Origin: CAWBYL01 sp963793025
GTDB lineage: Bacteria > Actinomycetota > Acidimicrobiia > Acidimicrobiales > Acidimicrobilacustridaceae
Length of the DNA: 64,000 nt
Assembly (NCBI GenBank): GCA_963793025.1
Contig: CAWBYL010000006.1
Span: forward strand, 1,426,001-1,490,000
Reading direction: 5' to 3'
The translations under genes and the position numbers were made by a program. The notes below the pieces were generated by a model. That model had not been told where the DNA came from, did not search any database, and worked only from the letters and a program-made list of their open reading frames with translations. This document shows positions 51,545 to 60,671 of this stretch, in pieces. The stretch's first letter is position 1, and every line of letters begins with the position of its first letter.

Positions 51545-54106
51545 TCAGTCGGCGCTGAGCGCTCCGAGCACGTCGAGGCGGGATGCCCGCCGGGCCGGTC
51601 GCAGGGCCGCCACCACGCCGGCGGCGGCACCGACCACGAGGATCACCGCGAACTGGGTCGTGGGCACGGCGAAGGTGGTGAGGTCGAGCGACTCGGCCGA
51701 GGCCCGCACCAGGCCCCACCCGATGAGGGTGCCCAGCCCGAGGCCGGCGACGGTCCCGAACCCGGCGACGACGAACGACTCCCACCGGACCATGGCCCGG
51801 AGCTGGCGTCGCGTCTGGCCCACCGCCCGCAGCACGCCGAGCTCCCGGGTGCGTTCGTGGATCGAGAGAGCGAGGGTGTTGGCGATGCCCAGCAGGGCGA
51901 TGACGACGGCCAGGCCGAGCAGGACGTAGACGATGGTGAGCATCTGGTTCACCTGAGCGGCCACCGAATCCAGGTACTCCTGGCGGTCCTCGACGGTGGG
52001 CGATCCGTAGCGTCGGGCGATGGGGGCGATGTCGGCCCGGACCTGGTCGATGGCGGCGGGGTCGTCGAGGCTGATCAGCACGACCTGGGCGCCGAGGGGG
52101 CGGATGGCGTGGGCCGTCCACAGCTCGGTGGGCACCACGAGGTCGCCGATGGCTCCCTTCTGGTCGTAGATCGCACCGATGGTCACCGGGGCCGAGGAGC
52201 CGTCGGCGAAACCCATCGAGACCGGGGTGCCGAGCACCCAGTCGTTGTCTCGCGCCGACACCGACGAGACCGCGATCTGGTCGGTGCCCAGCGCGGCCAG
52301 GGCACCGTCGCGGACGCGCAGGTCGGAGACCCCGTCGAGCGCGGTCGGGTCGGTGACGGTGGCCGAGCGGTTGGTTCCGTCGATGGTGACGCCACCGAAA
52401 CCCAGGGGGGCGACGCTCGTCACCGCCGCGAGCTGCGCCACCTCGGCGTCGAACTCGGGGGCGATGCCACTTCCGGCGAACGACGTCGAGCGCACCACGA
52501 GGTCGGTGTCGCCGAACGAGGCGGTGACCTGATCATCGATGGAGCTGCGCAGGGACGCCCCGAAGACGGTGAAGAGGGCGACGACGGCGATGCCGATGAC
52601 CAACGCGGTGGCCGTGCTGGCCGTGCGCCGGGGGTTGCGCAGCGCGTTCTCCTGGGCGAGTTGCCCGGTGACGCCGCGCAGGGCCCGGCCGGGGGCGCCG
52701 ATGACGAGCGCGGCGGGGCGGGCGAGGGTGGGGCCGAGCAGCAAGAAGCCGACGATGGTCACGAGCGAGCCGAGGGCGACCCGACCGACGCTCCCGGTCC
52801 CGGCGGTGCCCCACACGATGAGGGCCGCCCCAGCGGCGCCGACGACCACGCCGGCCACGGCCCGTCCTCGACTGGTGCGCACCGCCTCCACCGACGAGGC
52901 CCGCAGGGCGGCGAGCGGGGAGACGCGGGCCGACTGGAGAGCAGGGGCGATGGCGGCGAGCACCGTGATGCCGATGCCGACCGCGAGGGCGACGACGACG
53001 GTGCTCGAGGCCACGGCGAGCGTGCCCGCCGGGAGTCCGGTGTCGGCCGCCCCGAGGAGGGCGTTCAGCCCGGCGGCCAGGCCGATTCCGGCGAGGAGGC
53101 CGACCCCGCTGGCCAACACCCCGACGGCGAGGGCTTCGACGACCACCGAGCCGAGGACCTGGCGTCGGGTCGCGCCGAGGGCCCGCAGCAACGCCGACTC
53201 CCGTGACCGCTGGGCGGCGAGGATGGCGAAGGTGTTGTGGATGCTGAAGGCGGCGACGAGCAGGGCGATGCCGGCGAAGATCAACAGCATCGTCTCGAGC
53301 ATGCCGAGGAAGTCATCGGTGATCTGGGCGAGCTGCTCGGCGCTCAGCTCGCGCCCGGTCAGCGCTTCGGCGTCGGCCGGCAGCCGGTCGGAGATGGCCG
53401 CCGCGAGCTGGGTGTCGTCCACTCCGGGGGCGGCCGCCACCCGGATCTCGGACAGGCCGTTGCCGCCGGCGGCCAACAGGCGCACGGCGTCGGTGGTGGT
53501 GAAGCCCACGTAGGTGACCCCGGCCATGCTGTCGGCGGAGCCGAACGTGGCGATGCCCACGACGGTCGCGGCGACCGGGGTCGGGGTCAGAATGGTCGCG
53601 GTGTCGCCGACGGCCAGATGGCCGTCGGTGGCCGATCCCCGGTCGATGACCACCTCGATGGGGCCGGAGCCGGCGGTGATCTCGGTCGGTGCCCGCCCTT
53701 CGGCCAGCTGGTAGGGGTTGAGTCCGGCGTCGTCGATCCAGTTCGTGCCGACGGTGGGTGGACCGTTGCCTCCGAGGGCGGTGCCGTCGGAGCCGAGGAT
53801 CTGGGCCGGCCCTTCGATCACCGGGGCGACGGCGGCCACGCCCGGCACCGATCGCACGGTGGCCACCGCAGCGTCGGGGACCAGGCCGCGCTCCTCGCCG
53901 TCCTGGTCGGTGACGGTGGTGGTGCTGCGGACCACCACGGCGGTGCCGGCGTTGGCTCGGGTGAACAGGTCGGAGAATCCGCCCTCCACGGTGCTGCCGA
54001 GGACGAGGGTGGCGGTCAGGAAGGCGACGCCGAGCAGGACGGCGGTGCAGGTCGAGAGGAACCGGCGCTTGTGGCCGGCGATGCTGCGGAAGGTGGTGAA
54101 GATCAT
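51545..54106 (-). CDS. ABC transporter permease, FtsX/MacB type
   Basis: An 853-residue permease with the layout TM1, a large extracytoplasmic domain (about 45-270), three TM segments, a second half with another TM, outer domain and final three TM segments (duplicated FtsX-like). The two core regions, AAFSIHNTFAILAAQRSRESA and GIANTLALSIHERTRELGVL, are FtsX motifs. Such transporters act on lipids, lipoproteins or peptides from the outer leaflet. Gap to the ATPase gene is 3 bp. Confidence 0.93.
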   Translation of the reverse strand: MIFTTFRSIAGHKRRFLSTCTAVLLGVAFLTATLVLGSTVEGGFSDLFTRANAGTAVVVRSTTTVTDQDGEERGLVPDAAVATVRSVPGVAAVAPVIEGPAQILGSDGTALGGNGPPTVGTNWIDDAGLNPYQLAEGRAPTEITAGSGPIEVVIDRGSATDGHLAVGDTATILTPTPVAATVVGIATFGSADSMAGVTYVGFTTTDAVRLLAAGGNGLSEIRVAAAPGVDDTQLAAAISDRLPADAEALTGRELSAEQLAQITDDFLGMLETMLLIFAGIALLVAAFSIHNTFAILAAQRSRESALLRALGATRRQVLGSVVVEALAVGVLASGVGLLAGIGLAAGLNALLGAADTGLPAGTLAVASSTVVVALAVGIGITVLAAIAPALQSARVSPLAALRASSVEAVRTSRGRAVAGVVVGAAGAALIVWGTAGTGSVGRVALGSLVTIVGFLLLGPTLARPAALVIGAPGRALRGVTGQLAQENALRNPRRTASTATALVIGIAVVALFTVFGASLRSSIDDQVTASFGDTDLVVRSTSFAGSGIAPEFDAEVAQLAAVTSVAPLGFGGVTIDGTNRSATVTDPTALDGVSDLRVRDGALAALGTDQIAVSSVSARDNDWVLGTPVSMGFADGSSAPVTIGAIYDQKGAIGDLVVPTELWTAHAIRPLGAQVVLISLDDPAAIDQVRADIAPIARRYGSPTVEDRQEYLDSVAAQVNQMLTIVYVLLGLAVVIALLGIANTLALSIHERTRELGVLRAVGQTRRQLRAMVRWESFVVAGFGTVAGLGLGTLIGWGLVRASAESLDLTTFAVPTTQFAVILVVGAAAGVVAALRPARRASRLDVLGALSAD

Positions 54107-54109
54107 CGT

Positions 54110-54874
54110 TCAGCTCCCGAAGGCCTTCATGCGTTCGAGGACGCGGTCGGCGCTCGGGTGACCCATCTCGTCGACCACCCGGCCGTCGGCCAGGAACACG
54201 ACCCGGTCGGCGTGGGCGGCGGCGTTCGGGTCGTGGGTCACCATGACGATGGTCTGGGCGAGGTCGTCGACCGCGCTGCGCAGGAGCCGGAGGATCTCCG
54301 CGCCGGACCGGGAGTCGAGGTTGCCGGTGGGCTCGTCGGCGAACACCACCGTCGGCTGCGAGGCCAGGGCCCGGGCCACGGCGACCCGTTGCTGCTGGCC
54401 GCCGGAGAGCTCCGAGGGCCGGTGGGTGAGGCGGTCGCCCAGGCCGACGGTCGCCACCAGGGTGGCCAGCCACTCCGGGTCGGGGCGGCGCCGGGCCAGG
54501 CGCGAGGGGAGGGTGATGTTCTCCTCGGCGGTGAGGGTCGGGACCAGGTTGAACGACTGGAAGACGAAGCCGACGCGGTCACGCCGCAGCAACGTGAGCT
54601 CGCGATCGGACAGGCCGGCCAGCTCTCGTCCGCCGAAGTGGATGCGGCCGGAGGTCAGTGTGTCGAGGCCGGCCAGGCAGTGCATCAGGGTGGACTTGCC
54701 CGACCCCGACGGTCCCATGATGGCGGTGAAGCGGCCGGCGGCGATCTCGAGGTCGACGCCGTCGAGGGCCCGCACCTCGGTGCGGCCGGTGCCGTAGACC
54801 TTCACCGCGCCCTCGGCTCCGGCCGCCGCCGGCGGGTGCGCCTCGAGGGGTCGCTGCGTCTCAGTCACCGTCAT
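54110..54874 (-). CDS. ABC transporter ATP-binding protein, MacB/LolD type
   Basis: A 254-residue ATPase. Walker A GPSGSGKST (about residue 55), LSGGQQQRVAVARAL (about 157), Walker B VVFADEPTGNLD and the H-loop MVTHD are intact. The N-terminal 20 residues are an Ala/Pro leader. It pairs with the permease. Its upstream region carries the same block as the kinase gene. Confidence 0.95.
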   Translation of the reverse strand: MTVTETQRPLEAHPPAAAGAEGAVKVYGTGRTEVRALDGVDLEIAAGRFTAIMGPSGSGKSTLMHCLAGLDTLTSGRIHFGGRELAGLSDRELTLLRRDRVGFVFQSFNLVPTLTAEENITLPSRLARRRPDPEWLATLVATVGLGDRLTHRPSELSGGQQQRVAVARALASQPTVVFADEPTGNLDSRSGAEILRLLRSAVDDLAQTIVMVTHDPNAAAHADRVVFLADGRVVDEMGHPSADRVLERMKAFGS

Positions 54875-54937
54875 GTCGTCGTCTCCAGGGGGTCGATGAG
54901 CGATCTCTTCGATCCTGACGACGGGGGGCGCCGCCCA

Positions 54938-54988
54938 CCATGGTGTGACCCGGTGTCACCGGGGTGGGGAGAACCCCACCCCCGACCC
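54938..54988 (-). promoter_or_regulatory. Putative response-regulator site before the ABC genes
   Basis: CCATGG, GACCCGGTG and GGGGTGGGGA with AACCCC occur in the same order and spacing as at 57836-57886. In addition, GTGTGACCCG and GTGTCACCGG are a tandem near-repeat, and GGGGTGGGG-AGAA-CCCCACCCC (54961-54982) is a perfect hairpin. Confidence 0.55.
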
Positions 54989-55051
54989 GCCGAACCCCAC
55001 CCCCGGGCCTGCCTCCCTCCCGAACGAGCGGAGTGGGGGAGTGGGGGCGGG

Positions 55052-55903
55052 TCAGTTCGTGGTGTAGGTCACCTGGACGTCGCCGTGGCCGCTGCGGGCG
55101 GAGATGGTGGCGGCGGCGTCCGGGTCGGTGCGCACCGCCACCGAGCTCGAGCCGTGGTCGGTCCCGGTCGACACCGCGTAGGAGGTGCCGTCGTCGGGCA
55201 CGGCCACGGCCACGCTCCCGTTGTCGCTGGTCGCGCGGACGGCTCTCGGGTTCCGGCGGAAGGCCAGCGTGACGTCACCGTTGTCGGAGCGGGCGTCGAC
55301 CTCGGCGGACCGCAGGTCGACGGCGGTGACCCGGCCGTTGTCGCTGCCGATCATCAACGGACCCGGCCCGCTGCCGGTGATGTTCACGGAGCCGTTGTCG
55401 CTGTGCACGTCGATGTCGCCTTCCACCCCGGTGAGGCGGATTCCGTCCTGGTCGATGCGGGCCCGCACCGCCATGCTCGCCGGCATCTCCACGGTGTAGG
55501 AGACGTCGCAGAAGGTGGAGAAGAACGCTGAGCACCCGCCCCGCAGCACGAGCCGGTCGCCCTCCACCTGTCGGGTCACCGACGTCGCCCGGAGGCCGTC
55601 GCTGATGCGGGCGGTCACGGTGATGTCGTCGCGGTCGGTGCCCACGACCGTCAGCGATCCGCTGTCGATCGCCACGTCCAACGTGCTGAGTCCGGCGGGG
55701 TCGTAGGTGGTGACCTCGGTGCGCTCCTCGTGGGCCACCTGGCTGACCACGGTGGTGAGGCCCCAGATCAGCACCACGACCGTCGCGATGCTGGCCGCCG
55801 CCTTCCATGCCGTGCGGGCCCGGTGCGAGACGGGCGGACGCGCTCTCGGCCCGGGGACGGACGGGTCAGCGGGAGGTGAGGGAGCAACGGTGGTGGTGTC
55901 CAT
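55052..55903 (-). CDS. DUF4097 family protein
   Basis: A 283-residue protein: Pro-rich cytoplasmic N-terminus, one TM segment (about residues 36-56), then an extracytoplasmic repeating strand solenoid (SDNGSVNITGS, SDNGRVTAVD, SDNGDVTLAF, SDNGSVAVAV; repeats of about 20 residues) typical of DUF4097/adhesin-like proteins. In LiaFSR-type systems similar domains sit in envelope-stress modules. It lies 8 bp from the response regulator, in the kinase operon. Confidence 0.87.
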   Translation of the reverse strand: MDTTTVAPSPPADPSVPGPRARPPVSHRARTAWKAAASIATVVVLIWGLTTVVSQVAHEERTEVTTYDPAGLSTLDVAIDSGSLTVVGTDRDDITVTARISDGLRATSVTRQVEGDRLVLRGGCSAFFSTFCDVSYTVEMPASMAVRARIDQDGIRLTGVEGDIDVHSDNGSVNITGSGPGPLMIGSDNGRVTAVDLRSAEVDARSDNGDVTLAFRRNPRAVRATSDNGSVAVAVPDDGTSYAVSTGTDHGSSSVAVRTDPDAAATISARSGHGDVQVTYTTN

Positions 55904-55911
55904 GGGGCTCC

Positions 55912-56556
55912 TCAGGTGTCCAGCCAGCGCAGCACGGCGAGCACGCGGCGGTTGTCCTGCTCGGCGGGGAGCAGATCGAGCTTGGTGAAGATGTTGGAGA
56001 CGTGCTTCTCGACGGCCCCGTCGCTGACGACGAGGGCGCGGGCGATGGCCTGGTTCGAGCGACCCTCGGCCATCAGGGCGAGCACCTCCCGCTCGCGCGG
56101 TGAGAGCCGGTCGAGCACCGACCCGCGTCCCGAGCGGGCGAGGAGCTGGGCGACGACCTCGGGGTCGAGGGCGGTGCCGCCCGCGCCCACTCGACGAACG
56201 TCGCTGACGAACTCGGCGACATCGGCGACCCGGTCCTTCAGGAGGTAGCCGAGTCCGGCGGTGTCCACCGCCAGCAGCTCGGTGGCGTAGCGCTCCTCCA
56301 CGTACTGGGAGAGCACGAGGATCCCGACGTCGGGCCACCGGGACCTGATCCCCAGAGCGGCGACCAGGCCGTCGTCGGTGTGGGTCGGGGGCATGCGCAC
56401 GTCGACCACGGCGAGGTCGGGCTGGTGGAGCTCCACCACCCGGATCAGCTCGTCAGCGTCGCCCACGGACGCCACGACCTCCTCGCCGGCGTCGACGAGG
56501 AGGCGGGTGAGCCCGGCTCGGAGGAGGACGGAGTCCTCGGCGATCACGATCCGCAC
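55912..56556 (-). CDS. NarL/LuxR-family response regulator
   Basis: A 214-residue regulator with a receiver domain (phospho-Asp in AVVDVRMPP at about 54; IAEDSVLLRAG at the start) and a C-terminal LuxR helix-turn-helix (LSPREREVLALMAEGRSNQAI, about 151-171). It overlaps the kinase gene by 13 bp. Probable direct targets are its own operon and the ABC transporter, given the repeated block at both. Confidence 0.95.
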   Translation of the reverse strand: MRIVIAEDSVLLRAGLTRLLVDAGEEVVASVGDADELIRVVELHQPDLAVVDVRMPPTHTDDGLVAALGIRSRWPDVGILVLSQYVEERYATELLAVDTAGLGYLLKDRVADVAEFVSDVRRVGAGGTALDPEVVAQLLARSGRGSVLDRLSPREREVLALMAEGRSNQAIARALVVSDGAVEKHVSNIFTKLDLLPAEQDNRRVLAVLRWLDT

Positions 56557-57839
56557 GGGAGCTCCACGGTGAGGGTGGTCGGCCCGCCGGGCGGGCTGAC
56601 GACGTGCATCCAGCCTCCCAGGGCGGTGACCCGGTCGCGCAGGCCACGCAGGCCGGTGCCGTCGGCATCGTTCGCTCCGCCGCGGCCGTCGTCACGCACC
56701 TCGACGAGGAGGCGATCGCTCTGGCGGAGGAGCGTGACCCAGGCCCGGGAGGCGCCGGCGTGGCGGGCCACGTTGGTGAGGGCCTCGGCGACGACGAAGT
56801 AGGCGGCGCTCTCGACCGGGGCGGGAGGGCGCTGCGCCACCTGGACCTCGAGGGTGACGGGCACGGGCGAGCGGGCGACCACCGCGGACAGTGCGGCGTC
56901 GAGGCCGCGGTCCTCGAGGATCACGGGGTGGATGCCCCGCACCAGGTCCCGGATCTCCTTCAGCGCGGCCTTGGCCTCCTCGTGGGACTGCTCGACGAGG
57001 AGTCGACCGCCCTCCGGGTCCTCGGCCAGACGTTCGCGGGCCTCGCCGAGGGTGACGGCGAGGGCGACGAGGCGCTGCTGGGCGCCGTCGTGCAGGTCGC
57101 GTTCGATGCGCCGCCGCTCGGCCTCGGCGCTGTCCACGGCCGCGCTGCGGCTCGTCTCCAGCTCACTCACGCGGGCCTCGAGCGCGGACCCCTTCGCCGG
57201 TCCGACCAGCCAGCGCGCCTCGGCCCGCGCCAGCCGACCCAGGAGCACCGTGGCCCAGGGCGCCACCAGGGCGACACCGACGACGCCGACCGCCGCCAGC
57301 CCGAGGGCGCCAGGGACCGAGCCCACCTCGAACAGCCAGAACTTGGCCGAGCCGCCGGGAAGGGAGCCGACGTAGGCGGGGAGACCGATCAGGGCGGCCG
57401 ATCCTCCCCACAGGATCCCGACCACGACCACCGAGGCAGCGCCCAGGGGAAGCAGCACGAAGGCGTGGACGATCTCCTTCCAGCGCGCCCGGTCGCCGAA
57501 GCGGGCCTTCCAGTGGGCCCACCACGAGCCCTCGTCGAGCGGCCGGACCGGATCGGCGAGAGGGAGGTCGAGGAGCACCTCGGCCCGGGCCCGCTCGATG
57601 CGCCCGAGCCACCGCGCCCCGACGAACAACAGCCAGACGAAGGGTATGGCGAGCGGGAAGGTGATGAGCAGGGCGACCGACAACGCGACCAGGGCGGTGG
57701 CGGCGGCGAAGCTGGCCATGCCGATGGGCAGGCTGAGGACGCAGTGGCCGAGTTCCCACCAGGTGGAGCGACGTCGCCAGGGGGCGAACAGGCTGCGGAT
57801 CACGGGGTCACCGTACGCACGGGCCGGGTGGTCGGCCAT
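56544..57839 (-). CDS. Sensor histidine kinase (HisKA_3 type)
   Basis: A 431-residue kinase. The N-terminal half has a membrane sensor with two hairpins of TM segments and short loops (about residues 20-190), as in the actinobacterial sensor-domain kinases. The phospho-acceptor lies in RRRIERDLHDGAQQR (about 250). The ATPase domain has GRGGANDADGTGLRGL. The lack of a large outer loop suggests sensing within the membrane. The start codon lies in the repeated block, so the transcript could be leaderless. Confidence 0.93.
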   Translation of the reverse strand: MADHPARAYGDPVIRSLFAPWRRRSTWWELGHCVLSLPIGMASFAAATALVALSVALLITFPLAIPFVWLLFVGARWLGRIERARAEVLLDLPLADPVRPLDEGSWWAHWKARFGDRARWKEIVHAFVLLPLGAASVVVVGILWGGSAALIGLPAYVGSLPGGSAKFWLFEVGSVPGALGLAAVGVVGVALVAPWATVLLGRLARAEARWLVGPAKGSALEARVSELETSRSAAVDSAEAERRRIERDLHDGAQQRLVALAVTLGEARERLAEDPEGGRLLVEQSHEEAKAALKEIRDLVRGIHPVILEDRGLDAALSAVVARSPVPVTLEVQVAQRPPAPVESAAYFVVAEALTNVARHAGASRAWVTLLRQSDRLLVEVRDDGRGGANDADGTGLRGLRDRVTALGGWMHVVSPPGGPTTLTVELPCGS

Positions 57840-57886
57840 GGAGCGACCCGGTGGATCGGGGGTGGGGAAAACCCCCCACGACCCCG
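57836..57886 (-). promoter_or_regulatory. Putative response-regulator site before the kinase gene
   Basis: Aligned without gaps to 54938-54975, about 31 of 38 positions agree. It includes CCATGG (with the start codon), GACCCGGTG and GGGGTGGGGA. Strongly suggests a shared operator or promoter. Confidence 0.55.
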
Positions 57887-57910
57887 GACCGGGCTGTCCG
57901 ACGGCCTGGA

Positions 57911-57916
57911 TAGTGT
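57911..57916 (+). promoter_or_regulatory. -10 box of ligA (leaderless type)
   Basis: TAGTGT ends 6 nt before GTG 57923. Confidence 0.5.
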
Positions 57917-57922
57917 GCGCCC

Positions 57923-60013
57923 GTGACCGATCTCGATCCGGCCGAGAGGGTGGAGCAGCTCCGGGCCGCCATCCGCCACCACAGCGCGCTCTACTACGAG
58001 CACGACGCCCCCGAGATCCCCGACGCCGACTTCGACGAGCTCGTACGGGAGCTGCTCGCCCTCGAGGAGCGGTTCCCCGATCTGATCACCCCCGACTCGC
58101 CCACCCAGGTGGTCGGGGCTGCGCCCAGCGCCACGTTCGCGCCGGTGCGCCACCGGGTGCCGATGATGAGCCTGGACAACGTGTTCACCTCCGAGGAGCT
58201 CGAGGCGTGGGGCGCCCGCCTCGGGCGCCGCCTCGACGACCTCGGCGAGAACGCCGGGCAGGTCGGGTTGGTGGCCGAGCTGAAGATCGACGGGCTGGCC
58301 ATGTCCCTGCGCTATGAGGGCGGCCGGCTGGTGCAGGCCGCGACCCGGGGCGACGGACGCACCGGTGAGGACGTCACCGCCAACGTGCGCACCATCGAGG
58401 TGATCCCCCAGCAACTGCCTTCCGGCGCTCCCGAGGTGCTCGAGGTCCGGGGCGAGATCTACATGCCCATCGCCGTGTTCGAGGCCCTCAACGCCGCCCA
58501 GGTCGAGGCGGGGGAGCGGGTCTACGCCAACCCCCGCAACACCGCTGCCGGCTCGCTGCGCCAGAAGGACCCGTCGGTCACCGCGTCGCGCGAGCTCGCC
58601 TTCTGGAGCTACCAGTTGGGCGAGGTGGTCGGCGGCCCCACCCTCTCCCGCCACCACGAGAACTTCGAGTTCCTGGCCTCGATGGGGTTCCCGGTGAACC
58701 CGGAGATCCGGGTGCTCGACGGCCTGGACGACGCCTACGCCCACTGCCAGCACTGGCAGGGGCACCGCCACGACCTGGCCTACGAGATCGACGGGGTGGT
58801 GCTGAAGGTCGACGACCTCGGGCTGCAGCGCGAGCTGGGCTTCACCTCGAAGGCGCCCCGGTGGGCGATCGCCTACAAGTTCCCTCCCGAGGAGCGCACC
58901 ACCACGCTCATCGACATCATGGTGTCCATCGGGCGCACCGGCCGGGCCACCCCCTTCGCCCGGCTGGAGCCGGTGTTCGTGGGCGGGTCGACCGTCGGTG
59001 TGGCCACCCTGCACAACCAGGACCAGGTGGCGGCCAAGGACGTCCGTCCGGGGGACACCGTCATCGTGCGCAAGGCGGGCGACGTGATCCCCGAGGTCGT
59101 CGGGCCCGTGCTGGCCGAGCGCCCCGAGGGGCTCGAGTCGTGGGTCTTCCCCACCCAGTGCCCGGTGTGCGGGCACACGTTGGTGCGGCCCGAGGGTGAG
59201 GCCGACCATCGTTGTCCCAACATCTCGTGCCCGGCCCGGGTGGCGGGCGCCATCGAGCACTTCGCCTCTCGCGGGGCCATGGACATCGAGGGGCTGGGGG
59301 AGCAGCGGGTCAGGCTGTTCAACGAGCTCGGTCTGGTGCACGACGTCGCCGACGTGTACTCGCTGCGCGCCGAGGACCTGCTGGCCATCGACAAGTTCGC
59401 CCAGGTGTCGGTCGACAACCTGCTCGCCGCCATCGAGGCCTCGAAGTCCCGGCCCCTGCCCAACCTGCTCGTCGGGCTCAACATCCGCCACCTCGGTCCC
59501 GCCGGCAGCGTCGCCCTCGCCTCGCACTTCGGGCATCTCGATCGCATCGAGGCGGCGTCGGAGGAGGAGGTGGCGGCCGTCGAGGGCGTCGGTCCGATCA
59601 TCGCCGCGGCCGTGGCCGAGTGGTTCGCCGACGACGCCAACCGGGCGGTCGTCGACAAGCTGCGAGCGGCCGGCGTGAACATGGAGGGTCCCGCCGCCCC
59701 CAGCCTCCCCCAGAACCTCGTCGGCCGGTCGATCGTGGTCACCGGGTCGCTCGACGGGTTCACACGCGACGAGGCCGAGGCCGCCATCAAGGGACGGGGC
59801 GGCAAGTCGCCCGGTAGCGTCTCGAAGAAGACGACCGCAGTCGTCGTGGGCGCCGAACCCGGCGCCTCCAAGCTCACCAAGGCCACCGATCTCGGCGTCC
59901 CGATCCTCGACGAGGCCGGGTTCGTGGCCCTGCTCGACACGGGCGTCGTGCCCGGTACCGAGCCCGCGGCCGACGAGGCCGCGTCCGACACCACACCGCA
60001 GGGGGAAGCGTGA
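57923..60013 (+). CDS. ligA: NAD-dependent DNA ligase
   Basis: A 696-residue LigA, full length. The adenylated Lys is in ELKIDG (Lys121). Domains in order: Ia and adenylation (to about 320), OB fold, Zn finger (CPVCG...CPNISCPAR, about 414-435), HhH repeats and a C-terminal BRCT (about 595-680). Joins nicks during replication and repair; essential in bacteria. The last about 20 residues are an acidic tail. The stop overlaps the next start (GTGA). Confidence 0.97.
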   Translation: MTDLDPAERVEQLRAAIRHHSALYYEHDAPEIPDADFDELVRELLALEERFPDLITPDSPTQVVGAAPSATFAPVRHRVPMMSLDNVFTSEELEAWGARLGRRLDDLGENAGQVGLVAELKIDGLAMSLRYEGGRLVQAATRGDGRTGEDVTANVRTIEVIPQQLPSGAPEVLEVRGEIYMPIAVFEALNAAQVEAGERVYANPRNTAAGSLRQKDPSVTASRELAFWSYQLGEVVGGPTLSRHHENFEFLASMGFPVNPEIRVLDGLDDAYAHCQHWQGHRHDLAYEIDGVVLKVDDLGLQRELGFTSKAPRWAIAYKFPPEERTTTLIDIMVSIGRTGRATPFARLEPVFVGGSTVGVATLHNQDQVAAKDVRPGDTVIVRKAGDVIPEVVGPVLAERPEGLESWVFPTQCPVCGHTLVRPEGEADHRCPNISCPARVAGAIEHFASRGAMDIEGLGEQRVRLFNELGLVHDVADVYSLRAEDLLAIDKFAQVSVDNLLAAIEASKSRPLPNLLVGLNIRHLGPAGSVALASHFGHLDRIEAASEEEVAAVEGVGPIIAAAVAEWFADDANRAVVDKLRAAGVNMEGPAAPSLPQNLVGRSIVVTGSLDGFTRDEAEAAIKGRGGKSPGSVSKKTTAVVVGAEPGASKLTKATDLGVPILDEAGFVALLDTGVVPGTEPAADEAASDTTPQGEA

Positions 60014-60648
60014 CCATCAAGGCCGTCGTGTTCGACTTCGGGGGCGTGTTCACATCGTCGCCGTTCACCGGGCTCCACGCCTGGCACGTCGAGAAGGGCC
60101 TCGATCCGGCCACCGGGCTGCGCCTGGTCTTCGGCCCGTACGACCAGGACACGGACCACCCGTGGCACCAGCTCGAGCGGGGCGAGCTGGCCCTCGACGC
60201 GGCGGCCGAGCAGATCAAGGTGGCCGCGGCCGAACAGGGCCTGGAGCTCGACCTGTTCGAGATGATGGGCTCGATGGGCGGCGGGTCCGGGGCCCGCACC
60301 GACATGGTCGACAAGGTCCTCGAGGTGCGCGCCGGCGGCTACCGGACGGCCCTGATCACCAACAACATCAAGGAGTTCTCCGACGGTTGGCGGGCCATGA
60401 TCCCGGTCGACGACATGTTCGAGATCATCGTGGACTCCTCCGCCGTCGGGATGCGCAAGCCCGACCCCCGCATCTACCAGATGGCCCTGGACCAGCTCGG
60501 CGTGGCCGCCGAGGAGTCGGTCTTCCTCGACGACGCCGTCAGCAACATCGAGGCGGCGCGGGCCCTGGGTATGGTCGGCATCGTGGTCGAGGACGATCAC
60601 ACCGGCGCCATGGCCGAGCTCGACCGCGTGCTGGCCGAACAGGGCTGA
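60010..60648 (+). CDS. HAD family hydrolase
   Basis: A 212-residue HAD protein. Motif I is VVFDFGGVF, with Gly where many phosphatases have the second Asp, as in epoxide-hydrolase N-domains and related subfamily IA proteins. Motif II ALITNN, motif III GMRKPDPRIY and motif IV FLDDAVSNI are complete. A phosphatase or dehalogenase-like activity is possible; the substrate is unknown. Translationally coupled to ligA by a 4-bp overlap. Confidence 0.88.
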   Translation: MTIKAVVFDFGGVFTSSPFTGLHAWHVEKGLDPATGLRLVFGPYDQDTDHPWHQLERGELALDAAAEQIKVAAAEQGLELDLFEMMGSMGGGSGARTDMVDKVLEVRAGGYRTALITNNIKEFSDGWRAMIPVDDMFEIIVDSSAVGMRKPDPRIYQMALDQLGVAAEESVFLDDAVSNIEAARALGMVGIVVEDDHTGAMAELDRVLAEQG

Positions 60649-60671
60649 CACGGGTCAGACGTTCGGTCCGG

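Noticed and set aside
53237..55531. 764-residue plus-strand ORF across the ABC genes
   Set aside because: His/Gly/Asp-rich shadow; both reverse-strand ABC genes have complete motifs.
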